Below the pieces are notes generated by a model, which saw nothing but the letters and a program-made list of their open reading frames with translations, had not been told where the DNA came from and searched no databases. Made by a program: the position numbers and the translations under genes. From Parachlamydiales bacterium (lineage in GTDB: Bacteria > Chlamydiota > Chlamydiia > Chlamydiales > Rhabdochlamydiaceae), in assembly GCA_027316765.1 (NCBI GenBank), contig DAHVFY010000003.1:15521-53611 (forward strand): 38,091 nucleotides of DNA. Direction: 5' to 3'. This document shows positions 6,315 to 15,251 of this stretch, piece by piece. Position 1 is the first letter of the stretch. Each line of letters starts with the position of its first letter.

Positions 6315-9206
6315 TTAGCGCCAAGTGACGAAGGTGCCAAGTGCGTGAACGTCTTCTTTGGAAATTCTTTCGTAATGAAAATCGTTTTCCTTGGCAAGAA
6401 CTCCTTCGACGAGAATCGCAAGACGACGCGCGTTGGCTCTTGAAAGGAACATTTTGGCTCCTTCTATGAATTGCTCATATGTCACAGCTTCAATGCTTTT
6501 GATCCTTTTATTCAGCCAGTCAAAATCTCCTTCATAATCAAATGCAAGAGTTGAAAGGCGTGTTGCCATGCCTTGCATATTTTCTGGAGGCATTTCTATG
6601 GTCGTGATTAGCATTTTTTTAATGGTTTCAAAGCGCTCGATGGGAATGTCTTCTGGAATTTGTTTTAAAAAATCTTCTAGAAAAAGTTCAAAGCGAGCTA
6701 GAAGATCAGAAGGATGATGTGTGCTTGATTGTACAGCAAAGAACTGAAGCAATTGGCGTTCTACTTCGCTGTCCCAGGACTGTGCGATATAAGCTGTTTG
6801 TTGCTTGGTGCGCAGCGTATCAAAAAAACTATCTTGCAGTGCTTTTGAGACGAGTTGTTGAATGGCGCGGTTCTCTAAAGAAAAAGGACCTTCTTCGATG
6901 AGGAGAAGAACGGCATTTCCTTGTCTTTCTGTATTTTGCACCACCATATAGGGGCCATGACTTTGGGAAAGGAGGAGAACGGTTTTGTTTTTTTGTTCAT
7001 TTCGTGGGTAAGGAGTTGCAGCTAAAGTTTGTTTTAGGCTTGTCCAAAGATTATGCGCTTCGTTTTCTTTCAAGTTTCCATAAAAGATACCTTCGATATA
7101 AATCTTTTCAAAGAGGTTCGAGGAAAACTGGAGAAAGTCCTCGTAAGTGATCGCGGAAATGATTTTGAGTTTTTCGGTGTTTGTTGGAGTATCGTTAAAG
7201 ATAAGGTTTGAGAGTATTTCGCGCGCTTGAAAAACGGGAAGCTCTTTGGAAGCGTTATCGTAAGCGCTTGTAAGAGATTGTTGATAGATTTGAAATTGTT
7301 CTTTTGTTGGAATCACCTGTTTACTTGCGGTAAAAAGTTCCTTTAAGAGAAGAGGAAGCTTGTCACTGTAGCCTTGAACAAAAAGAGAGAGTTTCATGTT
7401 TTGATAGCGGCAGCTTGTGTTAAGATTGGCCTGATTTGCAAAGAAAAGAGTGCTTGATAATGTGTCTTTGATCGCTTTAAGGTAGAGGTCGATGAGAACG
7501 CTCGCTTTTGCTGAGCCGTCAAGAAGAGGTGTTTTAAAGTTTAAAATGGCGCTAGCTTCTGGGACATAATATCTCGCATCGGGTGCAAAATAGATTTGTC
7601 CCATCGCATCGTCGGCAATCAATTGTGGAGCTACTTCTTCCGTAACGGGCATAATCTCAAGTTTTTCTGGGAGGAAGGGGTTAGCTCTTACGCTTCCGAT
7701 TTGAGGATGCTCTGCGAGCGTACTCCAAGCATCTAGCTTTTGTTGAGGGATTTCGCGAATTGTATACTCTACATCCATCCACTTTTCTTTTTTGTCCAAA
7801 GAGACGTGAACGAGCGCTGGATCTGCAATGACTGAGAAAAGACAGGTCTGAGGAGTCAGTGTTTGGAGAAAAGCGTTATTGAATCCAGGGTCATACGTGG
7901 TATAGGTATTTGACTTCAAGGGAAAAGTATCGATATTTTCATAGAGCATATTGAAGGCGTTATGCATTACAAATTCAAATGCATCTTCTCTTGATTGATA
8001 CTGATAGTTGATGTTGGCAATTGTATGGAGTTCCTCAAAAAGTGAGCGAGGTATTCCCGCTTTTTTTAATCCTGCGATTGCCTGGAAAGTGCGTTCAATA
8101 GCAGTATCAATTTGAGAGGCTCCTTGTTCTGTAAGGAAAATATCGATCCCAAAAAGAAGTTCTTTTTTCCCCATTCTATCTTGAGAGACAGAAAGAGATT
8201 CTGCGATTTTTTCTCTTTTTAATTGCGCTAGTAAACTATTTTCGTCTTTGTTGCTGAGTGCGTAACTCACAAGGCTTAGGGTTCCTCGATCGACATCCCG
8301 AGCAAATTCTTCAGAGACTTCCCATTGCAGACTAAGAACTTTTAGATCTTTGATGGGTTTGATGTAAGTGATGTGGCCTCTTTGCTTTTCTGAGGTCATC
8401 GGCTCTTGAATCTCTTCCGGGATGACAGAGGCTGTCGAAACTTTTGAGAAACATTGAAGGACATAATCAGTGAGCTCTTCAAGAGGGGTCGGCGAAATTG
8501 CAAGTAACTGCATCTGATTTGCGCTATAGTGATCTTGATACCACTGTTTGACAATGTCTGTTGGAATTCCTGAAAGTGTTTTAGCGTTGCCTGTTGAAAA
8601 TTTGACAATAGGATGCGATTCATTTGCTGTTTCTTTAAATACCATGAATTGACGCCATCCATCATGTTCGATATTTTTTGCGTGCTCTTGATCTACCGCA
8701 TGCAATTCTCTATCAATGCCAGATTTTGCAAAAAGAGGGTCAATGAAGAAATGTGAAAAACGATCTAAAGCATCAAAGTAAGCTTCATTATTCACAGAAA
8801 AGTAATAAGACGTGTGATCGGGATAAGTGGATGCGTTCACGTAACCACCGTGATCGGCGATGAATTGCATATACTCAAATTCGTTAGGGTAAGTTACATT
8901 GCCCATGAACAATAAATGTTCACAAAAGTGGGCCATGCCGGGATATTCTTCCGGGTCGTTCCAGCTGCCGGCGCGCACAGAAAGAGCTGCTGCTGATTGA
9001 TCAAGTCCTGGATCAGAGATTAGATAGGCCTCTAGGCCGTTTTTTAGGCGCAATTTTAATGTGGTTCTTTCAGCAAGAGTTGGGGTTAGGATAGGCAGAA
9101 CAGCTGCTTTATCTTCGATGATTTTGTAATCTATTTGGACTGTTTCAGAAGCGATTACCGCTTGAAATGATAAGAGGGCACAAGCCATCCGTATTTGCCA
9201 GTTCAT
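6315..9206 (-). CDS. ptr: M16 (insulinase/pitrilysin) family zinc protease, exported
   Basis: A 963-aa protein, full length for a pitrilysin-type protease with four M16 domains in two halves. The inverted zinc motif HxxEH is intact (HFCEHLLFMGN; H93, E96, H97), and the conserved N-terminal G-x-x-HFCEHL and YVNASTYPDHTSYYF blocks are present. I chose the ATG at 9206 because GGAG stands 7 bases upstream and the protein then starts with a signal peptide (MNWQIRMACALLSFQAVIAS); reading from 9266 would bury it. The enzyme probably degrades peptides in the periplasm. It is the last gene of the minus-strand operon after plsB, the same order as I recall for C. trachomatis CT806-CT807. Confidence 0.92.
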   Translation of the reverse strand: MNWQIRMACALLSFQAVIASETVQIDYKIIEDKAAVLPILTPTLAERTTLKLRLKNGLEAYLISDPGLDQSAAALSVRAGSWNDPEEYPGMAHFCEHLLFMGNVTYPNEFEYMQFIADHGGYVNASTYPDHTSYYFSVNNEAYFDALDRFSHFFIDPLFAKSGIDRELHAVDQEHAKNIEHDGWRQFMVFKETANESHPIVKFSTGNAKTLSGIPTDIVKQWYQDHYSANQMQLLAISPTPLEELTDYVLQCFSKVSTASVIPEEIQEPMTSEKQRGHITYIKPIKDLKVLSLQWEVSEEFARDVDRGTLSLVSYALSNKDENSLLAQLKREKIAESLSVSQDRMGKKELLFGIDIFLTEQGASQIDTAIERTFQAIAGLKKAGIPRSLFEELHTIANINYQYQSREDAFEFVMHNAFNMLYENIDTFPLKSNTYTTYDPGFNNAFLQTLTPQTCLFSVIADPALVHVSLDKKEKWMDVEYTIREIPQQKLDAWSTLAEHPQIGSVRANPFLPEKLEIMPVTEEVAPQLIADDAMGQIYFAPDARYYVPEASAILNFKTPLLDGSAKASVLIDLYLKAIKDTLSSTLFFANQANLNTSCRYQNMKLSLFVQGYSDKLPLLLKELFTASKQVIPTKEQFQIYQQSLTSAYDNASKELPVFQAREILSNLIFNDTPTNTEKLKIISAITYEDFLQFSSNLFEKIYIEGIFYGNLKENEAHNLWTSLKQTLAATPYPRNEQKNKTVLLLSQSHGPYMVVQNTERQGNAVLLLIEEGPFSLENRAIQQLVSKALQDSFFDTLRTKQQTAYIAQSWDSEVERQLLQFFAVQSSTHHPSDLLARFELFLEDFLKQIPEDIPIERFETIKKMLITTIEMPPENMQGMATRLSTLAFDYEGDFDWLNKRIKSIEAVTYEQFIEGAKMFLSRANARRLAILVEGVLAKENDFHYERISKEDVHALGTFVTWR

Positions 9207-9269
9207 ACCTTGACTCCACTTGGAATTGATAGCATAAACATACTTGATGCATATAACTGAAATCAAGAG

Positions 9270-10265
9270 TTAGAATTTGGCGTAGTCGTTTTTGACTTGG
9301 TTCCAGATGAATTCAGCGCGCAGCTCTCGTCGTACGTGCTTGTCTTTATGCTCCGGAATGGAAAATTTCTCCATGTCAACTTCAGGGCCAAAACAAAGGT
9401 GAATACCGCTGCGTTTTGTTTTGCGAATCTCTCCGAGTTCGACTTGAATAATTTCTGGGGGGGGAAGGATGTCATAGGTAGAAAGAGCGAGCGTGTAAAA
9501 ATGGGTAGGGTGGCCTGCTTTTTTTGCCATTAGGTAGAACATTTCAATACTTTGGGGATCGAAATGCGCGACTTCCACTATTCCATCTTCATTGGGACGG
9601 TCTCGTCCTCCAGAGGGTGCTACATAGATCACCTTTCCTCCCTCACTGAGAAGGGCGCTCATACGTTCCATGGTTCTTTTATTGTGCAGTTGCTTTTCAG
9701 TCTTTTTTTCAGGAGGATGATCAATATAGCGTTTAGAGTAAATACAAAGGAGATTACGTCCCATGCTAAAAGGAACGGCTAAAGGATCGGTTACGACTCG
9801 ATCGCCTGCAACAAAAATCATTTCTCGAGCAAGATCGGGGTAAGTCTTCTCTAGAAGTAGGCTGATCGCTTGGGGATCTCCTTCGATCTGGTGGTTAGCA
9901 AAAAGAATGACGTTTTCATTTTGTCTAAGGTGGTGGCAGACCTGTTCTGCATAATTTAAACCAAGAGCGGAAGAGGCTGTCATATCGACAAGAGGTCTTA
10001 GAAATTCTATGCCAAAGGCATAATAATCAAAGGGTGTTAAGATCTGTCTATGGAAAGGCTCGAATGAATAGGGGGTTTGTATTTGTTGCTTGATCAACTC
10101 AAGATAGGTGTCAAGAATCGGCATCTGAGTTTCTAAGGAGATATTGTGGTTTTCTAGCTCTTTCTTATATCCAACGCAAAAATTCATCAAAATTTCATAG
10201 AATTTCTCTGGGATAAGGCCTTCTTCCAGAAATTGAGTGAGTTTTTCGAAGGGATCTTTAGACAT
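9270..10265 (-). CDS. plsB: Glycerol-3-phosphate acyltransferase, plastid-like
   Basis: About 331 aa, much shorter than the about 800-aa E. coli PlsB and like the soluble plant-chloroplast enzyme. The acyltransferase NHxxxxD box is seen as ANHQIEGDP (N124, H125, D130), followed by VAGDRVVTDPLAVPFSMGR and the acceptor-site block APSGGRDRPN. It makes 1-acylglycerol-3-phosphate, the first step of phospholipid synthesis. Start choice is open: ATG 10265 gives an 8-base overlap with the rng stop and a GGA upstream; ATG 10280 and 10307 are alternatives with longer overlaps and no visible ribosome binding site. It lies in one operon with plsX and rng. Confidence 0.92.
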   Translation of the reverse strand: MSKDPFEKLTQFLEEGLIPEKFYEILMNFCVGYKKELENHNISLETQMPILDTYLELIKQQIQTPYSFEPFHRQILTPFDYYAFGIEFLRPLVDMTASSALGLNYAEQVCHHLRQNENVILFANHQIEGDPQAISLLLEKTYPDLAREMIFVAGDRVVTDPLAVPFSMGRNLLCIYSKRYIDHPPEKKTEKQLHNKRTMERMSALLSEGGKVIYVAPSGGRDRPNEDGIVEVAHFDPQSIEMFYLMAKKAGHPTHFYTLALSTYDILPPPEIIQVELGEIRKTKRSGIHLCFGPEVDMEKFSIPEHKDKHVRRELRAEFIWNQVKNDYAKF

Positions 10266-11802
10266 CGAGTTTTTTTCCATTGGTTGTGGAATAAATTTGA
10301 AAGTCATTAAGATGCAGCGTGTCTTTTATGCCAAAAGAGAGTTTGGCATTATGTTTCTCTGCAAGTTTGTAGTAATGGCTCTTGTCATGATGATTTAAAT
10401 AGTGGTCAAGTTCGGGATGGCAGTAGAGCTCGAGTCCAGGGTGTTGCTGTTGAGCGAGTAGTTTTTTAATTGCGCGTTCAATTTCGATGGACACGCTCTC
10501 ATGAGTTTTAATTAAGCCGTTTCCTGAGCAATAGGGACAGTGAGTGAATAAGGTTTGTGATAAAGACTCTCGATTTCTTTGTCGTGTCATCTCTACAAGA
10601 CCAAATTCGCTCATTCCAAGAATCGTGCATTTTGCAGAATCATCCTTCATCGCCTCTTTAAGTCTATCAAGAACACGTCTTTGATTTTTACGTGAGCGCA
10701 TATCGATGAAGTCGCAGATGACAAGACCGCCAATATTGCGCAAACGCAGCTGTCTTGCGATCTCCTCAGCAGCTTCCATGTTGATGTGAACGAGCGCTTC
10801 TTCTACGTCGCCGCTGCCACTTTGAGAGCCGCTCCTTCCTGAGTTGACATCGATTGTATGCATTGCTTCTGTTCTGTCGAAGAAAAGATATCCGCCGCTT
10901 TGCAGCCATATTTTGCGACGCAACGCGCGCTCGATTTCTCTTTCTACATTAAATCTTTCAAACATTGGAGTTTTATCTCGATAGAAATCGATTTTAAGAG
11001 AATGTTCGCTGCTATACTTTGCGTAGATTCTTTTGCATGCTTGGTAAGTGGCATAGTCATCCACAAGTAAACGGTCGTATTTTTTATCAACAGCGGTAAT
11101 GACGGATCGCTTAATCAAATCTGATTCTGCGTATAGAAGCGTGGGTTTAGAAGCTTTATTAAAGTTTTCGACAATATTTTGCCATGTATTCAAGAGATCG
11201 GTTGCTTCATCAACTAACATTTCTGTTGTTGCATTCACGCTCGCAGTACGGCAAATCAGACCCATTTCTTTAGGCATTTCAAAGGCGCGGATTAATTTTT
11301 TCAGACGCTCTCTTGCTCCTGGATCTTCGATTTTGCGAGAGACTCCACGATGAAAGGTATTAGGTAAGAGGACAAGATAGCGTCCAGCTAGTGAAACATT
11401 GGATGTTAACCTGGCTCCTTTGGAGCCTATGGGTTCTTTAACAACTTGAACAAGAACGGGTTGGTCGATTTTCATGAGTTTGGAGATGTCTGTCTCCATT
11501 TTTTTCTTAGTTTCTTGAGAACTCATGTCATAACCAAGATCAAAGTCCATATCAAAGATCTCTTGGAATTTTTGCGTATTTTCCAAAATATCAGAGATAT
11601 GAATAAAGCCGTTTTCTCCTTCATCAATATCGATAAATGCAGATTGAATGTTATGAAGGATGTTTGTAACTTTTCCTCGGTAGATATTTCCTGTGAGCTG
11701 TCTTGTTTTTTTTCGTTCGATGATAAGATCGTGAAGGATTCCATTTTTTAGATGGGCACAGCGAATCTCTTTAGATTCCACATTTAAAAGAATTTCTTGC
11801 AT
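10258..11802 (-). CDS. rng: Ribonuclease G (RNase E/G family)
   Basis: A 514-aa protein of RNase G length, lacking the long C-terminal scaffold of RNase E. The S1 RNA-binding domain spans about 37-133 (GNIYRGKVTNI, then AFIDIDEGENGFIHISD). The catalytic metal ligands are seen in TIDVNSG (D318) and ICDFIDMR (D364), and the zinc-link CPYCSG (C422, C425) that holds dimers together is intact. The enzyme cuts single-stranded RNA, maturing 16S rRNA and decaying mRNA. Its start overlaps the plsX stop by 19 bases, and its stop overlaps the plsB start. In Chlamydia the gene is called cafA. Confidence 0.95.
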   Translation of the reverse strand: MQEILLNVESKEIRCAHLKNGILHDLIIERKKTRQLTGNIYRGKVTNILHNIQSAFIDIDEGENGFIHISDILENTQKFQEIFDMDFDLGYDMSSQETKKKMETDISKLMKIDQPVLVQVVKEPIGSKGARLTSNVSLAGRYLVLLPNTFHRGVSRKIEDPGARERLKKLIRAFEMPKEMGLICRTASVNATTEMLVDEATDLLNTWQNIVENFNKASKPTLLYAESDLIKRSVITAVDKKYDRLLVDDYATYQACKRIYAKYSSEHSLKIDFYRDKTPMFERFNVEREIERALRRKIWLQSGGYLFFDRTEAMHTIDVNSGRSGSQSGSGDVEEALVHINMEAAEEIARQLRLRNIGGLVICDFIDMRSRKNQRRVLDRLKEAMKDDSAKCTILGMSEFGLVEMTRQRNRESLSQTLFTHCPYCSGNGLIKTHESVSIEIERAIKKLLAQQQHPGLELYCHPELDHYLNHHDKSHYYKLAEKHNAKLSFGIKDTLHLNDFQIYSTTNGKKLDV

Positions 11803-12794
11803 GAAGTTGCACCTAGTTGAGTTTTAATCTTATCAAGAAAATGATGTTGGGTGAGGCGAATTGCTCCCTTAATGCTGCTGATGAGAGCTGCTGGGGTAGC
11901 ATTGCCGTGACATTTCACTACGATGCCGTCAACGCCACAAATGATGGCTCCGGGAAAATCTGTATGATGGAGGCGATGGTGAAGAGCTCCTAATGTTTCT
12001 TTTAAAAAAAGAGGGGCGTCAGTGCTTACTTTGTCTTGGAGTTGATCGAGAATGAAGCTTGCAATTCCTTCCGCAGTTTTCAAAAAGACGTTTCCTGTAA
12101 ATCCATCCGTGACAAGAACGTCGATGTCTCCTTTGAAAACATCACGTCCTTCGATATTACCCAAGAATACTGGGGAAGCTTGATCGTTTTGATTGAGTGT
12201 ATGAAGCATTTTATAAGCTTCTTGTAGTTCCGGAGTGCCTTTTTTTTGCTCTGTGCCAATGTTTAACAAGCCCACTGTGGGATGAAGGATGCCGCGACTT
12301 TTTTGATACGCAATTCCCATTGAGGCGAATTGAAGAAGGTGTTCCACTTTATAGGTAATGTTGGCGCCAACGTCAAGCACTGCAATCTCTTTTTTTTGTG
12401 TTGGCATGAGGGCAAGAAGAGCCGGTCTTGCAATCCCAGGGAGCATGGAAAGACGCATTTTAGCGCTCGCGATGAGCGCACCCGTGTTGCCGGCAGAAAC
12501 AAACGCATCTAGCTCTCTTTTTTGGAGCATGCGCATTCCTACACAAAGAGAAGCCTCTTTTTTTCGGCGGACCGCGACAAGAGGATTTTCTTCCATTGTA
12601 ATGATTTCTTTAGTTGCGATAGAGCTGAACTTGCGAGAAAGCATTGCGGGAGTGCCAAAGACTACAAAGTCGACTTCATCGCGACATTCATCATAAAAAT
12701 CTTCGACGGATGCAAAAAACTTCTCCGGAGCGGTATCGCTACCTAAAAGATCGATGCCAATGCGCGGCCGCGAATGATTAACTTTCCCTCGCAT
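11784..12794 (-). CDS. plsX: Phosphate acyltransferase PlsX
   Basis: About 336 aa, the family length. The N-terminal IGIDLLGSDTAPE block, the AFVSAGNTGALIASAKM stretch with its acyl-phosphate site, and VTDGFTGNVFLKTAEG are all characteristic. PlsX turns acyl-ACP and phosphate into acyl-phosphate at the membrane surface, normally feeding PlsY; here the downstream plsB encodes an acyl-ACP/CoA-dependent enzyme, so both acyltransferase genes lie in one operon. Two starts are possible: ATG 12794 (17-base overlap with rpmF, AGGA about 12 bases upstream) or ATG 12815 (38-base overlap). Either way translation overlaps rpmF, suggesting coupling. Confidence 0.95.
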   Translation of the reverse strand: MRGKVNHSRPRIGIDLLGSDTAPEKFFASVEDFYDECRDEVDFVVFGTPAMLSRKFSSIATKEIITMEENPLVAVRRKKEASLCVGMRMLQKRELDAFVSAGNTGALIASAKMRLSMLPGIARPALLALMPTQKKEIAVLDVGANITYKVEHLLQFASMGIAYQKSRGILHPTVGLLNIGTEQKKGTPELQEAYKMLHTLNQNDQASPVFLGNIEGRDVFKGDIDVLVTDGFTGNVFLKTAEGIASFILDQLQDKVSTDAPLFLKETLGALHHRLHHTDFPGAIICGVDGIVVKCHGNATPAALISSIKGAIRLTQHHFLDKIKTQLGATSCKKFF

Positions 12795-12960
12795 GTATGA
12801 TTGCCCGTCCTGCATAAAACCCGCAATGCGGGCAGATTTTGTGCGTTAAACGCGGCTGACTGCAATTTGAGCAGCTCGATAGATTTTGAGGTTTTTTTGC
12901 GTGGTGTGCACGGCGCGAATTTTTTCGTGCATTCGAGGTTCTATTACGTGGTACTGCCAT
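12778..12960 (-). CDS. rpmF: 50S ribosomal protein L32
   Basis: A 60-aa basic protein starting MAVPRNRTSNARKNSRRAHH, the L32 signature N-terminus. It keeps the zinc-ribbon form with two pairs of cysteines (CSNC and CPHC). AAGGAG stands 6 bases before the ATG, one of the strongest ribosome sites in the window. rpmF lies directly ahead of plsX and downstream of the DUF177 gene, the rpmF-plsX arrangement shared by many bacteria. The 107-base gap to the upstream gene leaves room for a promoter, but I see no convincing one. Confidence 0.97.
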   Translation of the reverse strand: MAVPRNRTSNARKNSRRAHHAKKPQNLSSCSNCSQPRLTHKICPHCGFYAGRAIIHARES

Positions 12961-13067
12961 TATTTACTCCTTAAAATAACCATTTGCGTTCTCCCAAAGA
13001 CATACGAATGTAGTGTCGGTCTACGCAAGAAACCTATTCTATGTTAGTCTCAATTTTTTTGCCAGGT

Positions 13068-13523
13068 TTATAAGCCGGAAAAGGGAAACTGAATATCTGG
13101 GCTATCAGCTGGTGTTTCTTTTTTTAAATATTTACTAATTGTTTCTCTCTCAGGACAAGAACCTTCATGACATTCTGCAAAAGGAGGAATCTCAAGAAGG
13201 ATTGACTCGCGTAAGATAGTGCTATAATCAAAAATAGGATTAACAATCTCTCCAACGGGCATTGTATGGTAAAAATCAACGTCTATTGGATAAAAAAAAG
13301 ATTCGTTGCAGATGACACAGGGGATTTTAGATCTTGTTTTTATTTTAATATGTAGGACGAGATGGTCCTCAGCTAGATAAGCTTCTCCTCGTATCCCAAC
13401 AGTTTCTGGAAAAGAGAGCTCTTTTTCTTCAATATTTAGAAATGAAGAATCGACTTCTACTTGGATTTTTTCTGTATGGCCATTTTTTAGCCGATCGATG
13501 TAGATCTTAAATTGTTCGTTCAT
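13068..13523 (-). CDS. DUF177 (YceD-like) protein
   Basis: About 151 aa from ATG 13523 (MNEQFKIYIDRLKNG), with GGA upstream; a longer reading to 13652 would overlap the neighbouring peptidase gene by over 70 bases and adds an unrelated tail. The fold cues of DUF177/YceD are present: a central two-Cys knuckle (CVICNESF) and a late ILLEIPPFAECHEGSCPE block with the conserved ECxxxC-type cysteines. The family sits next to rpmF in most bacteria; plant and E. coli relatives have been linked to 23S rRNA metabolism. A corresponding gene (CT809) lies near rpmF in C. trachomatis as I recall. Confidence 0.85.
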   Translation of the reverse strand: MNEQFKIYIDRLKNGHTEKIQVEVDSSFLNIEEKELSFPETVGIRGEAYLAEDHLVLHIKIKTRSKIPCVICNESFFYPIDVDFYHTMPVGEIVNPIFDYSTILRESILLEIPPFAECHEGSCPERETISKYLKKETPADSPDIQFPFSGL

Positions 13524-13579
13524 AGCGTCCAATTCTACCCAACACTTGCCTTTTTTTAAAGACTCTTTTTCTTGGGTTG

Positions 13580-15157
13580 TCAAGAGAATTCTTGAGTCCA
13601 GGAAGCGTAGGAAAGAGGGGCGCCAGTTGCGCGTTCGATGAGTTGATACCAAGGGTGCGTATTGCCGGAGCTAAATAGGCGTTCTTTGAAATAATCACCC
13701 ACTTGCGTGCAGTTGAAGGGGTGTTCTTTTGTGAGATGCTCTTCGAAAGTGGAGGCGAGCATTTCGCCAAGAAGGTAGCTGAAATAGTAGGCAGGTGCCA
13801 TGCCGATGTGGTACTTAGCTGCCCAATCGCACGCTCCTTCGCGTCCTGGAGGAGGTGGGATTTTTTGGTGTTTTTCTACAAGTGTCCACCACAGTTGGTT
13901 TAAGTCCTGCGTTGGATTTTGATAAAGGGCACTTTCAAATGCAGTCATTACAATCACCCAGCGGCTGAAGATGAGCTGGTGCCTTGCGAGTCCTTTTTCT
14001 GCTTTGATGAAGGATTCGATATGTTCTTGGTGATTTGGGAGCAGTTGTTTGAGCGACGCAGCACGGTAAGCCTGTCTGCCGCAGATGAGTGCCATTGCTT
14101 CTGTTACGAGCATGTGAGGGGGTTCTTTTAGAAGCCAGGGCAGGGAGGTGTCGTACCCAAGTTCATAGACAGCGTGTCCGAGCTCATGCAGGATGACCTC
14201 TAGCCACTTGAGAGTTGGGCGAACATTGTTGAGTGTGCGGATATCCTCTTCTCTATCGATGTTGATGCAGAAAGCGTGTTGATTTTTCCCTTCTCTTTCA
14301 TACATATCACTTCGTTTGAGAATGGGATCAACATCAAACCCCATTGTGCTAAAAAATTGTTTGCCGATTTCAACAAAGTTTTTGTCTTGAAGAAGGGGAT
14401 CGAGATTTGCATCATCGATGGGATCTTCTTGGCAGAAAGGATCATTCCAAGCCCAGGGGCCGAGTTCTTTTTTGGAGACGTGGAAGCGATTTTGTTGCCA
14501 AGCGGTGATTTCATTGAGCACCTTTTCATACGCTTCAGCTGAGTGCTCTTCCAACATTTCAAAGGTTTGAAGTAGCCATTTGGCATCCACTTCTTGGAGC
14601 TCGAGTTGCATCTGGAAATAGTCGCGATATCCTAGAGAGTGCGCTGCTGTATTGCGTAAAGCAACAAGCTCTAAAATAAGTGGGGCGAGTTGTTTGCCAA
14701 CCTCTTTGGAAGCCTCCCACACTTTCTTTCGCTTTTCAGGGTCAGTTTCTTGAGAGAGGACTTTTTTGATCTCATTTTCTGTAAGGGAGCGGCCGTTGCA
14801 TTCAGGACGAAAGTTGGTGTACACCATGGATAGTTGCGCTTCTTTAATGGAAATTAGCCGCAAGAGCTCTTCGGGAATTTGATTTTTTTTAAATTCAATA
14901 CAGAGCAGCTGCAGTTGACGCTTGAAGAGGGGATCCTGTAGAGAGGGGTCCTGTTGCCATTTTAGCAGTTGTGCGTAGGTGTTTTTATCATGAAAAAGAA
15001 GTTTAAGTTCCGCTTCAAATTCTGCTCTAAGATCTGCCGCATCGCTGCTGGCTGTTGTTTCCATAATCCAGGATAGCTTGTTAACCTGCCTTTGCAGCTT
15101 AGCAGCTTTTGGGATGAACTCACTAAGAAATGTTTCAAAAGGATGTTTGCTTTTCAT
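13580..15157 (-). CDS. Zinc oligopeptidase (M2/M3-like, HExxH)
   Basis: A protein of about 525 aa from ATG 15157. The zinc site HELGHAVYELG (H324, E325, H328) is followed 29 residues after the first His by the third ligand in LVTEAMALICGR (E353), the gluzincin pattern of M2 and M3 oligopeptidases. Tyr, His and Gly residues after the site (KYHIGMAPAYYFSYLLGEM) match the substrate-binding segment. No signal peptide is evident, so it probably degrades short peptides in the cytosol. GGGAGG lies only 1 base before the ATG, unusually close; ATG 15175 is an alternative. It follows lpxB after 94 bases. Whether it belongs to M2 or M3 cannot be settled by eye. Confidence 0.85.
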   Translation of the reverse strand: MKSKHPFETFLSEFIPKAAKLQRQVNKLSWIMETTASSDAADLRAEFEAELKLLFHDKNTYAQLLKWQQDPSLQDPLFKRQLQLLCIEFKKNQIPEELLRLISIKEAQLSMVYTNFRPECNGRSLTENEIKKVLSQETDPEKRKKVWEASKEVGKQLAPLILELVALRNTAAHSLGYRDYFQMQLELQEVDAKWLLQTFEMLEEHSAEAYEKVLNEITAWQQNRFHVSKKELGPWAWNDPFCQEDPIDDANLDPLLQDKNFVEIGKQFFSTMGFDVDPILKRSDMYEREGKNQHAFCINIDREEDIRTLNNVRPTLKWLEVILHELGHAVYELGYDTSLPWLLKEPPHMLVTEAMALICGRQAYRAASLKQLLPNHQEHIESFIKAEKGLARHQLIFSRWVIVMTAFESALYQNPTQDLNQLWWTLVEKHQKIPPPPGREGACDWAAKYHIGMAPAYYFSYLLGEMLASTFEEHLTKEHPFNCTQVGDYFKERLFSSGNTHPWYQLIERATGAPLSYASWTQEFS

Positions 15158-15251
15158 ACCTCCCAAAGATACCATAAGCGCTATTCTTGATGTATTCTTT
15201 TTTGTGTTTGTAAAGCCTGATGACATGCAGGATCTTCTCTTATTTTTTGGT

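Noticed and set aside
9207-9266. Longer start of the M16 protease
   Set aside because: It would put 20 residues ahead of a good signal peptide, whereas ATG 9206 has a proper GGAG site.
10858-11751. Open frames opposite rng and other genes
   Set aside because: They are shadows of well-supported genes with no ribosome sites or recognisable domains.
12815-12835. Hairpin CCCGC...GCGGG plus T-run within the end of rpmF before plsX
   Set aside because: It is formed by the codons for the CPHCGF zinc knuckle of L32 and lies inside a coding region, so a terminator is unlikely.
13524-13652. Upstream extension of the DUF177 gene
   Set aside because: It would overlap the peptidase gene by over 70 bases and adds an unrelated sequence; MNEQFK at 13523 fits the family length.
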